Origin: Nostoc calcicola FACHB-3891
Lineage (GTDB): Bacteria; Cyanobacteriota; Cyanobacteriia; Cyanobacteriales; Nostocaceae
Reading direction: 5' to 3'
NCBI RefSeq assembly: GCF_014697355.1
Contig: NZ_JACJRQ010000013.1
Coordinates: 124,001 to 188,000 of the forward strand
DNA length: 64,000 nucleotides
Both the position numbers and the translations under genes were made by a program. This document shows positions 35,320 to 43,444 of this stretch, one piece after another (the first letter of the stretch is position 1; the number at the start of each line of letters is the position of its first letter). The notes below the pieces were generated by a model. That model saw nothing but the letters and a program-made list of their open reading frames with translations. It searched no databases and was not told the origin of the DNA.

Positions 35320-38300
35320 ATGACCCCAATTATCCCTCAATCTCAGACCAATTTAATCTCACAAGCAATTGAGCAACTGCGCTCTTTTTCTCAAGTTAAT
35401 CTCCAGTTTACCTGGTTATACCAGGAATATGACGAAAGAATTACTGATGTTCTACCTTCTGATTTGTCTAATTGGCAACCTGTGAAGTTGAATGCGAAAG
35501 AACATATTGCTTGGACAGGCGGGAAAAAAGTGCTGTGGCTAGTGCAAAAATTGGTGGTTCCCCAAGATTTACAGGGCTATCCTTTAGCTGGGTTATCTTT
35601 GCGACTGGCGTTAGTTTGGTGGGCTGATGCTGCTGAAATTTATGTGAATGGGGAGTTAGCGCTGGAGGGTGATTTATTTGATTCTTCGCCAAGAGTGCTT
35701 TTGAGTCGGGGGGTGACGCCAGGGGAAGAATTTATTATAAGTTTGCGGTTAGTGAGTCCGGGACATTGTGATGGTGCTTTAGTGCGATCGCTCCTTGTCT
35801 ATGAGTCTAATGATGATAATAATCCCGATCCGGGTTTTGTGGCCGATGAGTTGGCTGTTTTGCAACTTTATTTGCAAAAGTTTGCACCTGAGAAGTTGGA
35901 TGTTTTGACGGAGGCGGTGGGGGAGGTAACGAACCGCAGAGGCGCAGAGGACGCAGAGAGGGGAGAGTTGGTTAAGTCGTTAAGGCAAAATCTAATTCAA
36001 TCTGAAATCTTAGCCCCACTTTTGAAGGGGGGTTGGGGGGATCTAAAGTCTAAAATCTATTTGCTGGGTCATGCTCATCTAGATTTAGCATGGTTGTGGC
36101 CTGTGAGTGAAACTTGGAATGCAGCGCAAAACACTTTTGCATCGGTTTTGAAGTTGCAAGCAGATTTTCCGGAGTTAATTTTCTGTCATTCGACTCCGGC
36201 GCTTTATGCTTGGGTTGAGGAACATCGCCCGGATTTATTTAGCGCAATTCAAGCACAAGTAGCAGCCGGAAGGTGGGAAGTTGTCGGCGGTATGTGGGTA
36301 GAACCGGAACTGAATTTGATTGCTGGTGAATCGATTGTGCGTCAGCTATTATATGGTCAGCGATACATACAAGAAAAATTTGGTAAGGTTTCCACTGTGG
36401 TGTGGGTTCCAGATTCTTTCGGTTTTTGTGCAACTTTACCGCAGTTTTTCGCTAATGCTGGAATTGAATATTTTGTCACCCAAAAGTTGCGGTGGAATGA
36501 TACTACTAAATTTGATTATGGTGCTTTTTGGTGGCGATCGCCAGATGGCAGCGAAGTCTTTAGTTTCATGTCTGCATCCATCGGTGAAGCGATCGACCCA
36601 ATTAAAATGGCATCATACGCCCTAGAGTGGCACAGCCAAACTGATTTACCAGAATCTCTCTGGCTTCCCGGCGTCGGCGACCACGGCGGCGGCCCCACCC
36701 GTGATATGTTAGAAACCGCCCAACGCTGGCAAAAATCCCCCTTCTTCCCAGACTTAGAATTTACCACCGCCGAAAAGTATTTAGAGCAAATTCAATCAGA
36801 ATTCAGAATTCAGAATTCAGAATTCAGGAGTCAGAATTCAGGAGTCAGCACTAATTATTCTCCCTCATCTCCCTCATCTCCCTCATCCCCTCATCTCCCC
36901 ACTTGGAATGACGAACTATACTTAGAATTCCATCGCGGCTGCTACACTACCCACGCAGATCAAAAACGTTGGAATCGACGCTGTGAAGGTTTGTTGTATG
37001 AAGCTGAACTATTTGCAACTTTGGCAAATATTAGCTGTGGTGTGAGGTATCCCAAAGCCGAAATTGAAGCAGCTTGGAAACAAGTTTTATTTCAACAGTT
37101 TCATGATATTTTGCCTGGTTCTTCCATTACCCAAGTTTATCTGGATGCTTTGCCCGAATGGCAACAAGTCGAAGCAGTGGGAACGAAGATATTACAAGAA
37201 TCATTGCTGGCGATCGCATCTCACATTACCTTACCACAACCACCAAAACCCAATAGTTTACCTATTTTCATCTTCAATTCTCTCAATTGGCAGCGTTTTG
37301 AGGTAGTTTCTCTCACCTTACCCACACCCCCAACAACTACCCAGCAATGGCAGATTTACGATGCTTCTGGCAAACTGCTTATCTCCCAACTGTCTCAACC
37401 ATCAACCCTACTATTTCTCGCCCCCGACATCCCACCCGTAGGCTACCGCGTCTTTTGGCTTTCCCCCTCATCTCCCTCATCCCCCTCATCCCCCTCATCC
37501 CCAGAATGGATTTTAGAAAATGAATTCCTGCGAGTTGTCGTCAACCCTGACACCGGAGATTTATCAAGTGTTTTTGATAAAACTTATCAACGGGAAGTTT
37601 TGAGTGGTGCGGGGAATCAACTGCAAGCTTTTAAAGACAGCGGTCAATATTGGGATGCTTGGAATATAGACCCCAATTATGCCCAGCATCCCTTACCCCT
37701 AACAAATCTTCAATCTATTGAGTGGGTAGAACAAGGCGCGGTAGAAAATCGTGTGCGCGTAGTGCGTCAGTTGGGCGAATCAGAATTTTGCCAAGATTAT
37801 ATTCTGCAAGTTGGTTCACCTCTGCTGAAAATTTACTCTAAAGTTAACTGGCAAGAAAATCAAGTATTAGTGAAAGCTGCTTTCCCTCTGAATATTGAAG
37901 CAGACTTCGCTACTTACGAAATTCCCTGTGCTGCAATTCGCCGTCCAACTAAACCACAAACTCCCGCAGAACAAGCAAAATGGGAAGTCCCCGCCTTGCG
38001 TTGGGCTGATTTAACAGGCGAGACAAATGAGGGTTTATACGGAATTAGTTTGCTAAATGATTGTAAATATGGGTACGATGCCAAGCGCAATCAATTACGT
38101 CTTACACTCCTACGTAGTCCCAATTGGCCAGACCCAGAAGCTGACCGAGGTTTACATGAATTCACTTATGCCTTGTATCCCCACACAAACAGCTGGCAAT
38201 CAGCCCACACAGTACAGCGTGGCTATGAATTGAATACACCCCTACAAGTGATACTAAACCCACTCCCCAGTCCCCAATCCCCAGTCCCCAGTCCCGACAG

Positions 38301-38574
38301 AGAAAGTTTTTTGCATTTATCATCTGAAAATCTGATTTTGATGGCTTTCAAGCCAGCAGAAGATAACCCAGAGCAATTGATTCTGCGGTGTTATGAATGT
38401 CACGGAGAAACAGCCGAGTTATCTTTGCAAAGCAAGCTAGGATTTCGTCTCAAAAATACGGTAGATTTGTTAGAGCATTCCGCTGATACTGCTCCTGAAT
38501 TCTCATCTGAGCAACAAATCTTGACGATACAGCCTTGGAAAATCGCCAGCTTCAAGGTGAATCTCAGCAAGTAA
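35320..38574 (+). CDS. GH38 alpha-mannosidase with repeat-derived inserts
   Basis: A 1084-residue GH38 enzyme that removes alpha-mannose from glycans. Seen are an N-terminal jelly-roll, HAHLDLAWLWP (metal-binding His251/Asp255 region), WVPDSFGF (nucleophile Asp, about residue 365), HDILPGSSI and the C-terminal beta domains. At least four low-complexity inserts are coded by intergenic repeat families. These are NRRGAEDAERGE and APLLKGGWGDLKSK just before the catalytic domain, IQNSEFRSQNSG with SPSSPSSPSS near 490-525, SPSSPSSPSS near 715, and PSPQSPVPSPD near 985. All keep the frame and lie between predicted domains. There is no signal peptide. Confidence 0.92.
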   Translation: MTPIIPQSQTNLISQAIEQLRSFSQVNLQFTWLYQEYDERITDVLPSDLSNWQPVKLNAKEHIAWTGGKKVLWLVQKLVVPQDLQGYPLAGLSLRLALVWWADAAEIYVNGELALEGDLFDSSPRVLLSRGVTPGEEFIISLRLVSPGHCDGALVRSLLVYESNDDNNPDPGFVADELAVLQLYLQKFAPEKLDVLTEAVGEVTNRRGAEDAERGELVKSLRQNLIQSEILAPLLKGGWGDLKSKIYLLGHAHLDLAWLWPVSETWNAAQNTFASVLKLQADFPELIFCHSTPALYAWVEEHRPDLFSAIQAQVAAGRWEVVGGMWVEPELNLIAGESIVRQLLYGQRYIQEKFGKVSTVVWVPDSFGFCATLPQFFANAGIEYFVTQKLRWNDTTKFDYGAFWWRSPDGSEVFSFMSASIGEAIDPIKMASYALEWHSQTDLPESLWLPGVGDHGGGPTRDMLETAQRWQKSPFFPDLEFTTAEKYLEQIQSEFRIQNSEFRSQNSGVSTNYSPSSPSSPSSPHLPTWNDELYLEFHRGCYTTHADQKRWNRRCEGLLYEAELFATLANISCGVRYPKAEIEAAWKQVLFQQFHDILPGSSITQVYLDALPEWQQVEAVGTKILQESLLAIASHITLPQPPKPNSLPIFIFNSLNWQRFEVVSLTLPTPPTTTQQWQIYDASGKLLISQLSQPSTLLFLAPDIPPVGYRVFWLSPSSPSSPSSPSSPEWILENEFLRVVVNPDTGDLSSVFDKTYQREVLSGAGNQLQAFKDSGQYWDAWNIDPNYAQHPLPLTNLQSIEWVEQGAVENRVRVVRQLGESEFCQDYILQVGSPLLKIYSKVNWQENQVLVKAAFPLNIEADFATYEIPCAAIRRPTKPQTPAEQAKWEVPALRWADLTGETNEGLYGISLLNDCKYGYDAKRNQLRLTLLRSPNWPDPEADRGLHEFTYALYPHTNSWQSAHTVQRGYELNTPLQVILNPLPSPQSPVPSPDRESFLHLSSENLILMAFKPAEDNPEQLILRCYECHGETAELSLQSKLGFRLKNTVDLLEHSADTAPEFSSEQQILTIQPWKIASFKVNLSK
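36796..36899. repeat. STRR tract inside the alpha-mannosidase gene
   Basis: AATTCAG 7-base units (36796-36849) and CTCCCTCAT 9-base units (36862-36895), identical to those in gaps between genes, are translated here without a stop. Confidence 0.85.
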
Positions 38575-38645
38575 TTTTAGACATCAACCAATCAGTACTC
38601 TAGAGTTGAGAGTCCAGAGTTATTGACTCTTACAGCGATTTTCAG

Positions 38646-38782
38646 TAGGACTTACGCACACTTTACGAATCCTTCTCTACGAGACGCTGCGCGTTGGCGG
38701 AAGCCTCTCGTAGAGAAGGCGTTCTTGGCGTCTTGGCGGTTCGATAAATTAAGCGAAGTTGGCGATTTTTGCGTAAGTCCGG
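38646..38782. mobile_element. MITE-like element, AGGACTTACGCA family, copy 1
   Basis: Ends TAGGACTTACGCA / TGCGTAAGTCCGG are inverted (11 of 13 bases). It is flanked by direct TTCAG copies at 38641-38645 and 38783-38787. The inside contains CTTCTCTACGAGACGCTGCG and its near complement (CTCGTAGAGAAGG). Same family as 63158-63277. Confidence 0.78.
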
Positions 38783-38804
38783 TTCAGGTAAATAGACCAC
38801 GCGG

Positions 38805-38834
38805 TGAGGGCACAGCATTGCTGTGCCCCTACGA
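38805..38834. repeat. palindrome GGGCACAGCATTGCTGTGCCC
   Basis: An inverted repeat of the GGGGCACRGCA family, bordered by CTACG on the right. The following STRR tract (CTCCTAA units, 38867-38912) fills the space before psbN. Confidence 0.65.
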
Positions 38835-38915
38835 CAGATGTGGTTCAAATAGATGAAAACTGCTGTAACTCCTAACTCCTAACTCCTAACTCCTAACTCC
38901 TAACTCCTAACCGTT

Positions 38916-39047
38916 CTAGTCTTCATGGTCTTCAAAAGGATCGCTCAATTCCTTACTGGGAGGGCCAAACGAGGTATAAATTCCAAAAGCTGTAATGGCA
39001 ATTAAGACAGCGGCCACAGAAATGCTAAGAACTATTGCGGGTTCCAT
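38916..39047 (-). CDS. psbN: PsbN protein
   Basis: A 43-residue protein reading MEPAIVLSISVAAVLIAITA then FGIYTSFGPPSKEL and SDPFEDHED, a clear PsbN. It has one membrane helix and an acidic C-terminus. PsbN is needed for assembly or repair of photosystem II and is not a core subunit. It is divergent from psbH, 85 bases away, the usual cyanobacterial arrangement. Confidence 0.95.
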   Translation of the reverse strand: MEPAIVLSISVAAVLIAITAFGIYTSFGPPSKELSDPFEDHED

Positions 39048-39132
39048 AATTTTAAGATTGATTATGAGTGCTATTCTTATAGAATATTACAGAAGATTAA
39101 AAAAAGCTTTGGCAAGTAATCTTAGGTGAACT

Positions 39133-39336
39133 ATGGCACAAAGGACTAGGTTGGGAGATATCCTGAGACCACTGAACTCTGAGTATGGGAAAGTGGCACC
39201 AGGTTGGGGTACTACCCCTGTGATGGCTGTTTTTATGTTGCTGTTTTTTGTGTTTCTGCTGATTATTCTGCAACTTTACAATAAAACAATCTTGGTTCAG
39301 GATGTACTTGTCGATTGGCGCAGTTTAGGACGCTAA
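39133..39336 (+). CDS. psbH: photosystem II subunit PsbH
   Basis: A 67-residue single-helix subunit of photosystem II ([40 protein letters not shown]). It stabilises QB-site function and CP47 attachment. An intrinsic terminator follows. Its divergent partner psbN is on the left. Confidence 0.97.
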   Translation: MAQRTRLGDILRPLNSEYGKVAPGWGTTPVMAVFMLLFFVFLLIILQLYNKTILVQDVLVDWRSLGR

Positions 39337-39377
39337 TGGATACAGGGTTATCTAGTTTAGATAACAAGTGAACTCAC

Positions 39378-39400
39378 ACCCGGCTAGTCCGGGTTTTTTT
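39378..39400 (+). terminator. intrinsic terminator after psbH
   Basis: ACCCGG and CCGGGT form a 6-bp stem with a 5-base loop, followed by six further T residues. Confidence 0.75.
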
Positions 39401-39644
39401 GTGATTTAGAATTCAGGAGTCAGAATTCAGAATTCAGAAGCAATCTAAGTAGGCATCACCGTGCCAAAACGGAAAAATTGTACGCTAAGGCTGAAAACGA
39501 TGCTCAGTAAGCATCTTAGCCACTGATTTTTCAACCTTCACCCGAAGAGCGGCGGATTAGCCTGATTTTATTGGTGCAGAGTAGTATGCATTACCTGCTC
39601 TTGCGTACTTAACGTGCTAAAATATTAATATATTTTTAATTTAA

Positions 39645-39893
39645 ATGAAAGAATTATCAGTCATCCAAAAGACTTATGATTGTATTGAGTCGTACGTTTT
39701 AATTGTTGAGAAATAGCCTAAAATTCATAAGTTTATTTTAGGCGACAGGATAATCAATCAACTGTACGATTTATTAGAGGGATTAATTAAAGCTAAATAT
39801 GTCAAAGATAAACTTATTCAATTAGGATCTATAAATACACAACTAGACATTTTACGATATCAAACCCGGATGCTACTCGATTCTCAATACTGT
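39645..39893 (+). pseudogene. Avd-like four-helix bundle protein gene with in-frame stop and lost 3' end
   Basis: From the ATG at 39645 the frame reads MKELSVIQKTYDCIESYV...VEK, then TAG at 39714, then PKIHKFILGDRIINQLYDLL, EGLIKAKYVKDKLIQLG and INTQLDILRYQTRMLLD. This pattern matches the bAvd/four-helix bundle family (accessory of diversity-generating retroelements and many stand-alone relatives). The TAG falls where relatives have a codon such as TTG. Similarity ends near 39893, where a GACGCGATAAATCGCCGTCT repeat unit begins. No reverse transcriptase or template repeat is present. Confidence 0.6.
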
Positions 39894-39907
39894 TCGGTTA
39901 AAATACC

Positions 39908-39932
39908 AGACGCGATAAATCGCCGTCTCTAC
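39908..39932. repeat. GACGCGATNAATCGCGTCT dispersed palindromic unit
   Basis: AGACGCGATAAATCGCCGTC followed by TCTAC; the same unit occurs near 5484 and 22299. It sits at the junction between two unrelated gene fragments. Confidence 0.6.
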
Positions 39933-39940
39933 AATAATCA

Positions 39941-40129
39941 CAACGAGCAGAACACCGCGAACGATCGCTGATTCTTCGTCAACTAACTCGCCGTGTGGGA
40001 GAATTACCCCAAGAGGTGCGCGAGCTAATTCAAACTCTCTCAATAGAACAATTAGAAAATCTCGGTGAAGCTTTGTTAGATTTTCAGGCAATGCCTACGG
40101 CGGTAAACTACGCAGATTTAGAAACTTAG
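39941..40129 (+). pseudogene. C-terminal fragment of a DUF4351 (Rpn/PD-(D/E)XK-type) protein
   Basis: The frame reads ERSLILRQLTRRVGELPQEV, then RELIQTLSIEQLENLGEALLDF and ADLET with a stop, the characteristic DUF4351 tail (QLxRRxGxLP...LSxEQLExLGEALLDF). Between DF and ADLE are about 7 extra codons (QAMPTAVNY) from a GCCTACGGCGGTAAACTACGC repeat. The nuclease domain that normally precedes it is absent. Confidence 0.6.
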
Positions 40130-40349
40130 TTCAATACACTAGAGTAACATACAGCACATTCCAAAGTTTTTGTAGGGGCACAGCCATGTTCCCTACCCGT
40201 GTATTGGGAAGCATTTTGATTGTCAGTGACATAAGGTATTACTCGCTTGTGGAGCGATCGCTTTCTATAATAGGCGATTTTTGAGTAGACTACATAATAA
40301 TATGTGTGTGAGTCTATATAGTGGTTTTAGAATTTATTGGAGATCGCAA

Positions 40350-40622
40350 ATGAATATATTTGGTATCGGTCTGCCGGAAATGGCTGTAATTATGGTAGTG
40401 GCGCTGTTAATCTTTGGGCCAAAGAAGCTACCAGAGATTGGGCGGAGTGTGGGGAAAACAATTCGCAGCTTTCAAGAAGCTTCTAAGGAGTTTCAAACGG
40501 AGTTTCAAAAAGAAGCTGAACAGTTAGAAGAAGCTGTGAAAACTACCGCTGAATTGGAACCCAAGCAAATCGAGCCTGCTAAATCACAGCAAGATACTGC
40601 TAGTTCTTCCCAAGTTGGCTAG
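40350..40622 (+). CDS. tatA: Sec-independent (Tat) translocase protein TatA
   Basis: A 90-residue TatA/E protein: N-terminal membrane helix (MNIFGIGLPEMAVIMVVALL), hinge FGPKKLPEIGRSVGK, amphipathic helix, then an acidic/Gln-rich tail. It forms the pore that lets folded proteins cross the thylakoid or plasma membrane. Start at 40350 because GGAGAT stands 7 bases before the ATG; a longer frame upstream is not conserved-looking. Confidence 0.93.
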   Translation: MNIFGIGLPEMAVIMVVALLIFGPKKLPEIGRSVGKTIRSFQEASKEFQTEFQKEAEQLEEAVKTTAELEPKQIEPAKSQQDTASSSQVG

Positions 40623-40838
40623 GAAAACATCCCAATTTTGGATTTTAGGTTGCACCTTTGGTGTGCTAACACTACAACTCGGATTTTAGATTATTTGGCG
40701 CTTGAGAGCAAAGTTTCTGGTGAGCAGAACAATCCAAAGCGCGATCGCCAATCTAAAATCACTCAACTATCTACCCTTATGGTCTTTGTCAATCCAAAAT
40801 CTAAAATCTAAAATCTAAAATTGATTGACTGTAGCAAA

Positions 40839-41480
40839 ATGACAGAAGCTGTTACGCAACCAGCTTTGGTGATTCCCCAGCTAATTGTCGGGTTGGGGAA
40901 TCCAGAAAGCAAATATGACCAAACACGCCATAATATTGGCTTTGCTGCTGTGGAAACTCTCTCTAGTTCTTGGCGCATTAACCTAGCGGAAAATCGCAAG
41001 TTTCAAGGAGAGTATGGCGAGGGTATGGCACCAGGTGGAGGTAAAATTCGCTTGCTTAAGCCCTTGACTTATATGAATCGTTCGGGACAAGCCATACAAG
41101 CAGTGACGAGTTGGTATAAATTGCCGCCTGAGTCAGTGTTAATAATTTATGACGATATGGATTTGCCTTTGGGAAAAACTCGTCTGCGCTTGTCTGGTTC
41201 GGCTGGGGGACATAATGGCATGAAAAGTGCGATCGCACATCTCAACACTCAAAACTTTCCCCGTTTGCGAATCGGTATTGGTAAACCCAAAGATGCACCT
41301 AATAATGATGATGCCGATGCTATCTCCCACGTGCTGGGGCGATTTTCTGCTAGCGAAAATCAGCTGATGTCTCTTGTACTTCAGTTCATAGTTGACTGTG
41401 TAGAACTCAGCCTAAAACAGGGAGTAGAAAAGGCAATGAATATTTGTAATAGCCGCACTATTAATAATTCTGAGTCTTAA
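40839..41480 (+). CDS. pth: peptidyl-tRNA hydrolase
   Basis: A 213-residue enzyme that frees tRNA from dropped-off peptidyl-tRNA. It has LIVGLGNPESKYDQTRHNIG with the catalytic His, TYMNRSGQAI, YDDMDLPLG with the catalytic Asp, and GGHNGMKS. Start taken at the ATG at 40839; the in-frame TTG at 40821 lies in repeat-like ATCTAAAAT DNA. The C-terminal about 15 residues (SRTINNSES) are not conserved. Confidence 0.95.
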   Translation: MTEAVTQPALVIPQLIVGLGNPESKYDQTRHNIGFAAVETLSSSWRINLAENRKFQGEYGEGMAPGGGKIRLLKPLTYMNRSGQAIQAVTSWYKLPPESVLIIYDDMDLPLGKTRLRLSGSAGGHNGMKSAIAHLNTQNFPRLRIGIGKPKDAPNNDDADAISHVLGRFSASENQLMSLVLQFIVDCVELSLKQGVEKAMNICNSRTINNSES

Positions 41481-41846
41481 GATGAGTGCTGAATGGTGAG
41501 TTAGGACTTAGGAGTTTGGAGTTAGGAGTTTGGAGTTTGGATTTATTCTCCCTCATCTCCCTCATCTCCCTCATCTCCCCCAATCCCCAGTCCCCAATCC
41601 CCAGTCCCCAGGCACTTATCTTGGTTGATGGGCAGCTATTGTAGCTTGCTCCATCCAACCAATATAAAACTCCTACACACTCTGTGTAAAAGTAAAATCA
41701 CTCATCGACAGCCTAAGAAAGGGGTGCGGCACATCTTGCTTAATTTTTGTAAGAATAATGGCGATGTCTACGACGGGCTATGCCCACGCGTCGTTGCCTG
41801 TTGTAGGTTATTACCTCAAGCAACATCAGTACCAAAGCAAATAGTT
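41481..41846. other. gene-free stretch with STRR and dispersed repeats
   Basis: GAGTTAG/GGAGTTT and CTCCCTCAT/CCCCAGTC repeat units cover 41499-41612. A GCGATGTCTACGACGGGCTA unit lies at about 41760-41790. An open frame here (41625-41903) has no start signal and no protein-like composition. Confidence 0.6.
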
Positions 41847-42026
41847 TTATTTAAAACGTCTTTTGCGTCTAGCTGCCACTGCCTTACGTTTGCGTTTTTC
41901 TAACGGTGTTTCAAAGTGCCGATGATATTTCACGTCAGCCAATATGCCAGCCTTGGAAACCTGGCGTTTAAACCGACGTAAAGCAGAGTCTATTCCTTCA
42001 TTTTCTCCTAGAACAACCTGGGTCAT
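41847..42026 (-). CDS. rpsU: 30S ribosomal protein S21
   Basis: A 59-residue basic protein reading [20 protein letters not shown] then [19 protein letters not shown] and ending RKRRFK; a clear bS21, which helps mRNA base-pair with the anti-Shine-Dalgarno. Start taken at the internal ATG (42026), which has GGACAAGG upstream and fits family length; an ATG at 42059 would add 11 residues. Monocistronic on the minus strand. Confidence 0.93.
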   Translation of the reverse strand: MTQVVLGENEGIDSALRRFKRQVSKAGILADVKYHRHFETPLEKRKRKAVAARRKRRFK

Positions 42027-42059
42027 TCTCGCCTTGTCCTCATAATCAATAGTTTCCAT

Positions 42060-42395
42060 TGTAATAGTAGCCTCAACCTTAGTAAAACCCCCCTGAACAA
42101 AGCCATGATTGAGAGGCTATCGATCTGGTTGAGATTGGTTATGTGTACTTCACGGTTGTTGAAATCGGCACTCAGTTACAATTTTAATGCAAGTGCGCTA
42201 ATGTACCTCAGCGTTATTGAAGAAGAATACAGAATTCAGAATTCAGAATTCAGAATAAATCAGTGGCGGGTCTGAATCCCCCACTGATTAAAGACCACCA
42301 AATTTTCAATTTGGTGGGGGTCTTAAACCCAGTTATTCAGAAACTTTTTCGGTCAGAATACCCGACTGAATTCTGACAACTGACGCCTTTATTCT
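42060..42395. other. leader of rpsU and STRR/palindrome region
   Basis: Contains AATTCAG units at 42231-42256. A palindrome of the form CCACCAAATTTTCAATTTGGTGG lies near 42290-42315 and could be the left-end hairpin of an IS200/IS605 element, given the tnpB remnant that follows. No gene. Confidence 0.5.
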
Positions 42396-42932
42396 GCTGA
42401 ACGTGCGTGGTCAGCTATAGCAAGGTTTTACGATAACTGCAAAAAGAAAGTTAAGGGTAAAAAGGGATTCCCTAAGTTTAAAAAACATTGCCGCTCAGTT
42501 GAATACAAAACTACTGGATTTAAACTTTCCACTAACCGGAAAGCGATTACTTTCTCTGACAAGAAAGGCATTGGAACTTTAAAACTAAAGGGAACCTACG
42601 ACCTTAATTACTACAACATCAAGCAAATTAAGCGTGTTGGACATAAATATGGGAAAGTAACTGTTGCTGTTCCTCCCCATAATACAAGCCAAAATTGTTC
42701 TAGCTGTGGCGAAAAAGTGAAAAAATCTCTATCTACGAGAACCCATGTATGTCCCCATTGTGGCTATGTGGCTGATAGAGACTTAAACGCTAGCATCAAT
42801 ATTCTGAAACTAGGACTGAGTACGGTAGGGCATACCGGAATTCACGCTACAGGAGATTTGCCCTCTTGGGCGATTGGCGCAAGCCTGTCGTCTAACGGCG
42901 AGTCCGTGAATGTAGAATCCCCGTACCTTTAG
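42396..42932 (+). pseudogene. tnpB: TnpB (IS200/IS605) remnant with the catalytic middle deleted
   Basis: The frame reads AERAWSAIARFYDNCKKKVK, KKGFPKFKKHCRSVEYKTTG and GTLKLKGTYDLNYYNIKQIKR, typical of TnpB N-terminal and middle parts. It then jumps from HKYGKVTVAV straight to PPHNTSQNCSSCG...HVCPHCGYVADRDLNAS, the zinc ribbon and C-terminal end. About 150-200 residues holding the first two RuvC catalytic acids are missing, and so is the extreme N-terminus. The frame is intact across the join. It may be a non-autonomous relic; the last RuvC Asp (ADRDLNA) is kept. No tnpA is nearby. Confidence 0.8.
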
Positions 42933-43444
42933 GTCGGAGAGTGTCAATTTAACTTTACTCAAGTAAATATACGCAAAAAAAAATTTAGGCTGTCTGGAGA
43001 TGTCGGTGTCAATGAAGAAGGGGAAGGGGGAAGGGGGAAAGGGGAACCCCATATTTAAAAATAGGGGTTTCAAGCATGGACGCTGATTTTTATCACACTA
43101 CGTGTCTGGTAAAATCTTCTTTTAATATTCTCCATATTTAAAAATAGGGGCTTTATACCGTGTGGGGAAAAGTTTTACTCTTTTTTTCCTTTACCCCTTA
43201 CCCTTTCCCCTTTTCCCCTTTTTGGTAAAGCTGATTACAGAAAGTACTCCTTGCCAGGGTGCGATCGAGGTGCTTTAATAGCGATCGCATTCCGCGAGAG
43301 TTTCCTACGTACAAAACACCCAGTGACTCGACATCAGACATCACCGCCGATGTTGAGATATTTATCTATGCTTTTAGAAACTATGACAAGCTAGTAGCAT
43401 ATCCTTGACACTAAATTCTGCCAAACAGCTAAATAGGAGCATAT
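42933..43444. other. gene-free stretch with polypurine/polypyrimidine tracts
   Basis: A GGGGAAGGGGGAAGGGG-type purine run (43018-43046) and a TTTCCCCTTTTCCCC-type pyrimidine run (43184-43222) are complementary. They bracket two direct copies of CCATATTTAAAAATAGGGG (43049-43067 and about 43132-43150). The leader of the band-7 gene ends the region (TAGGAGCATAT before its ATG). Confidence 0.6.

Noticed and set aside
35468..35692. Minus-strand frame in the alpha-mannosidase gene
   Set aside because: Antisense shadow with no start signal.
39645..39893. Active diversity-generating retroelement
   Set aside because: Only an Avd-like gene with a stop is present; no reverse transcriptase, template or variable repeat.
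41625..41903. 92-aa plus-strand frame
   Set aside because: Crosses a dispersed repeat, has no ribosome binding site and overlaps the rpsU 3' end.
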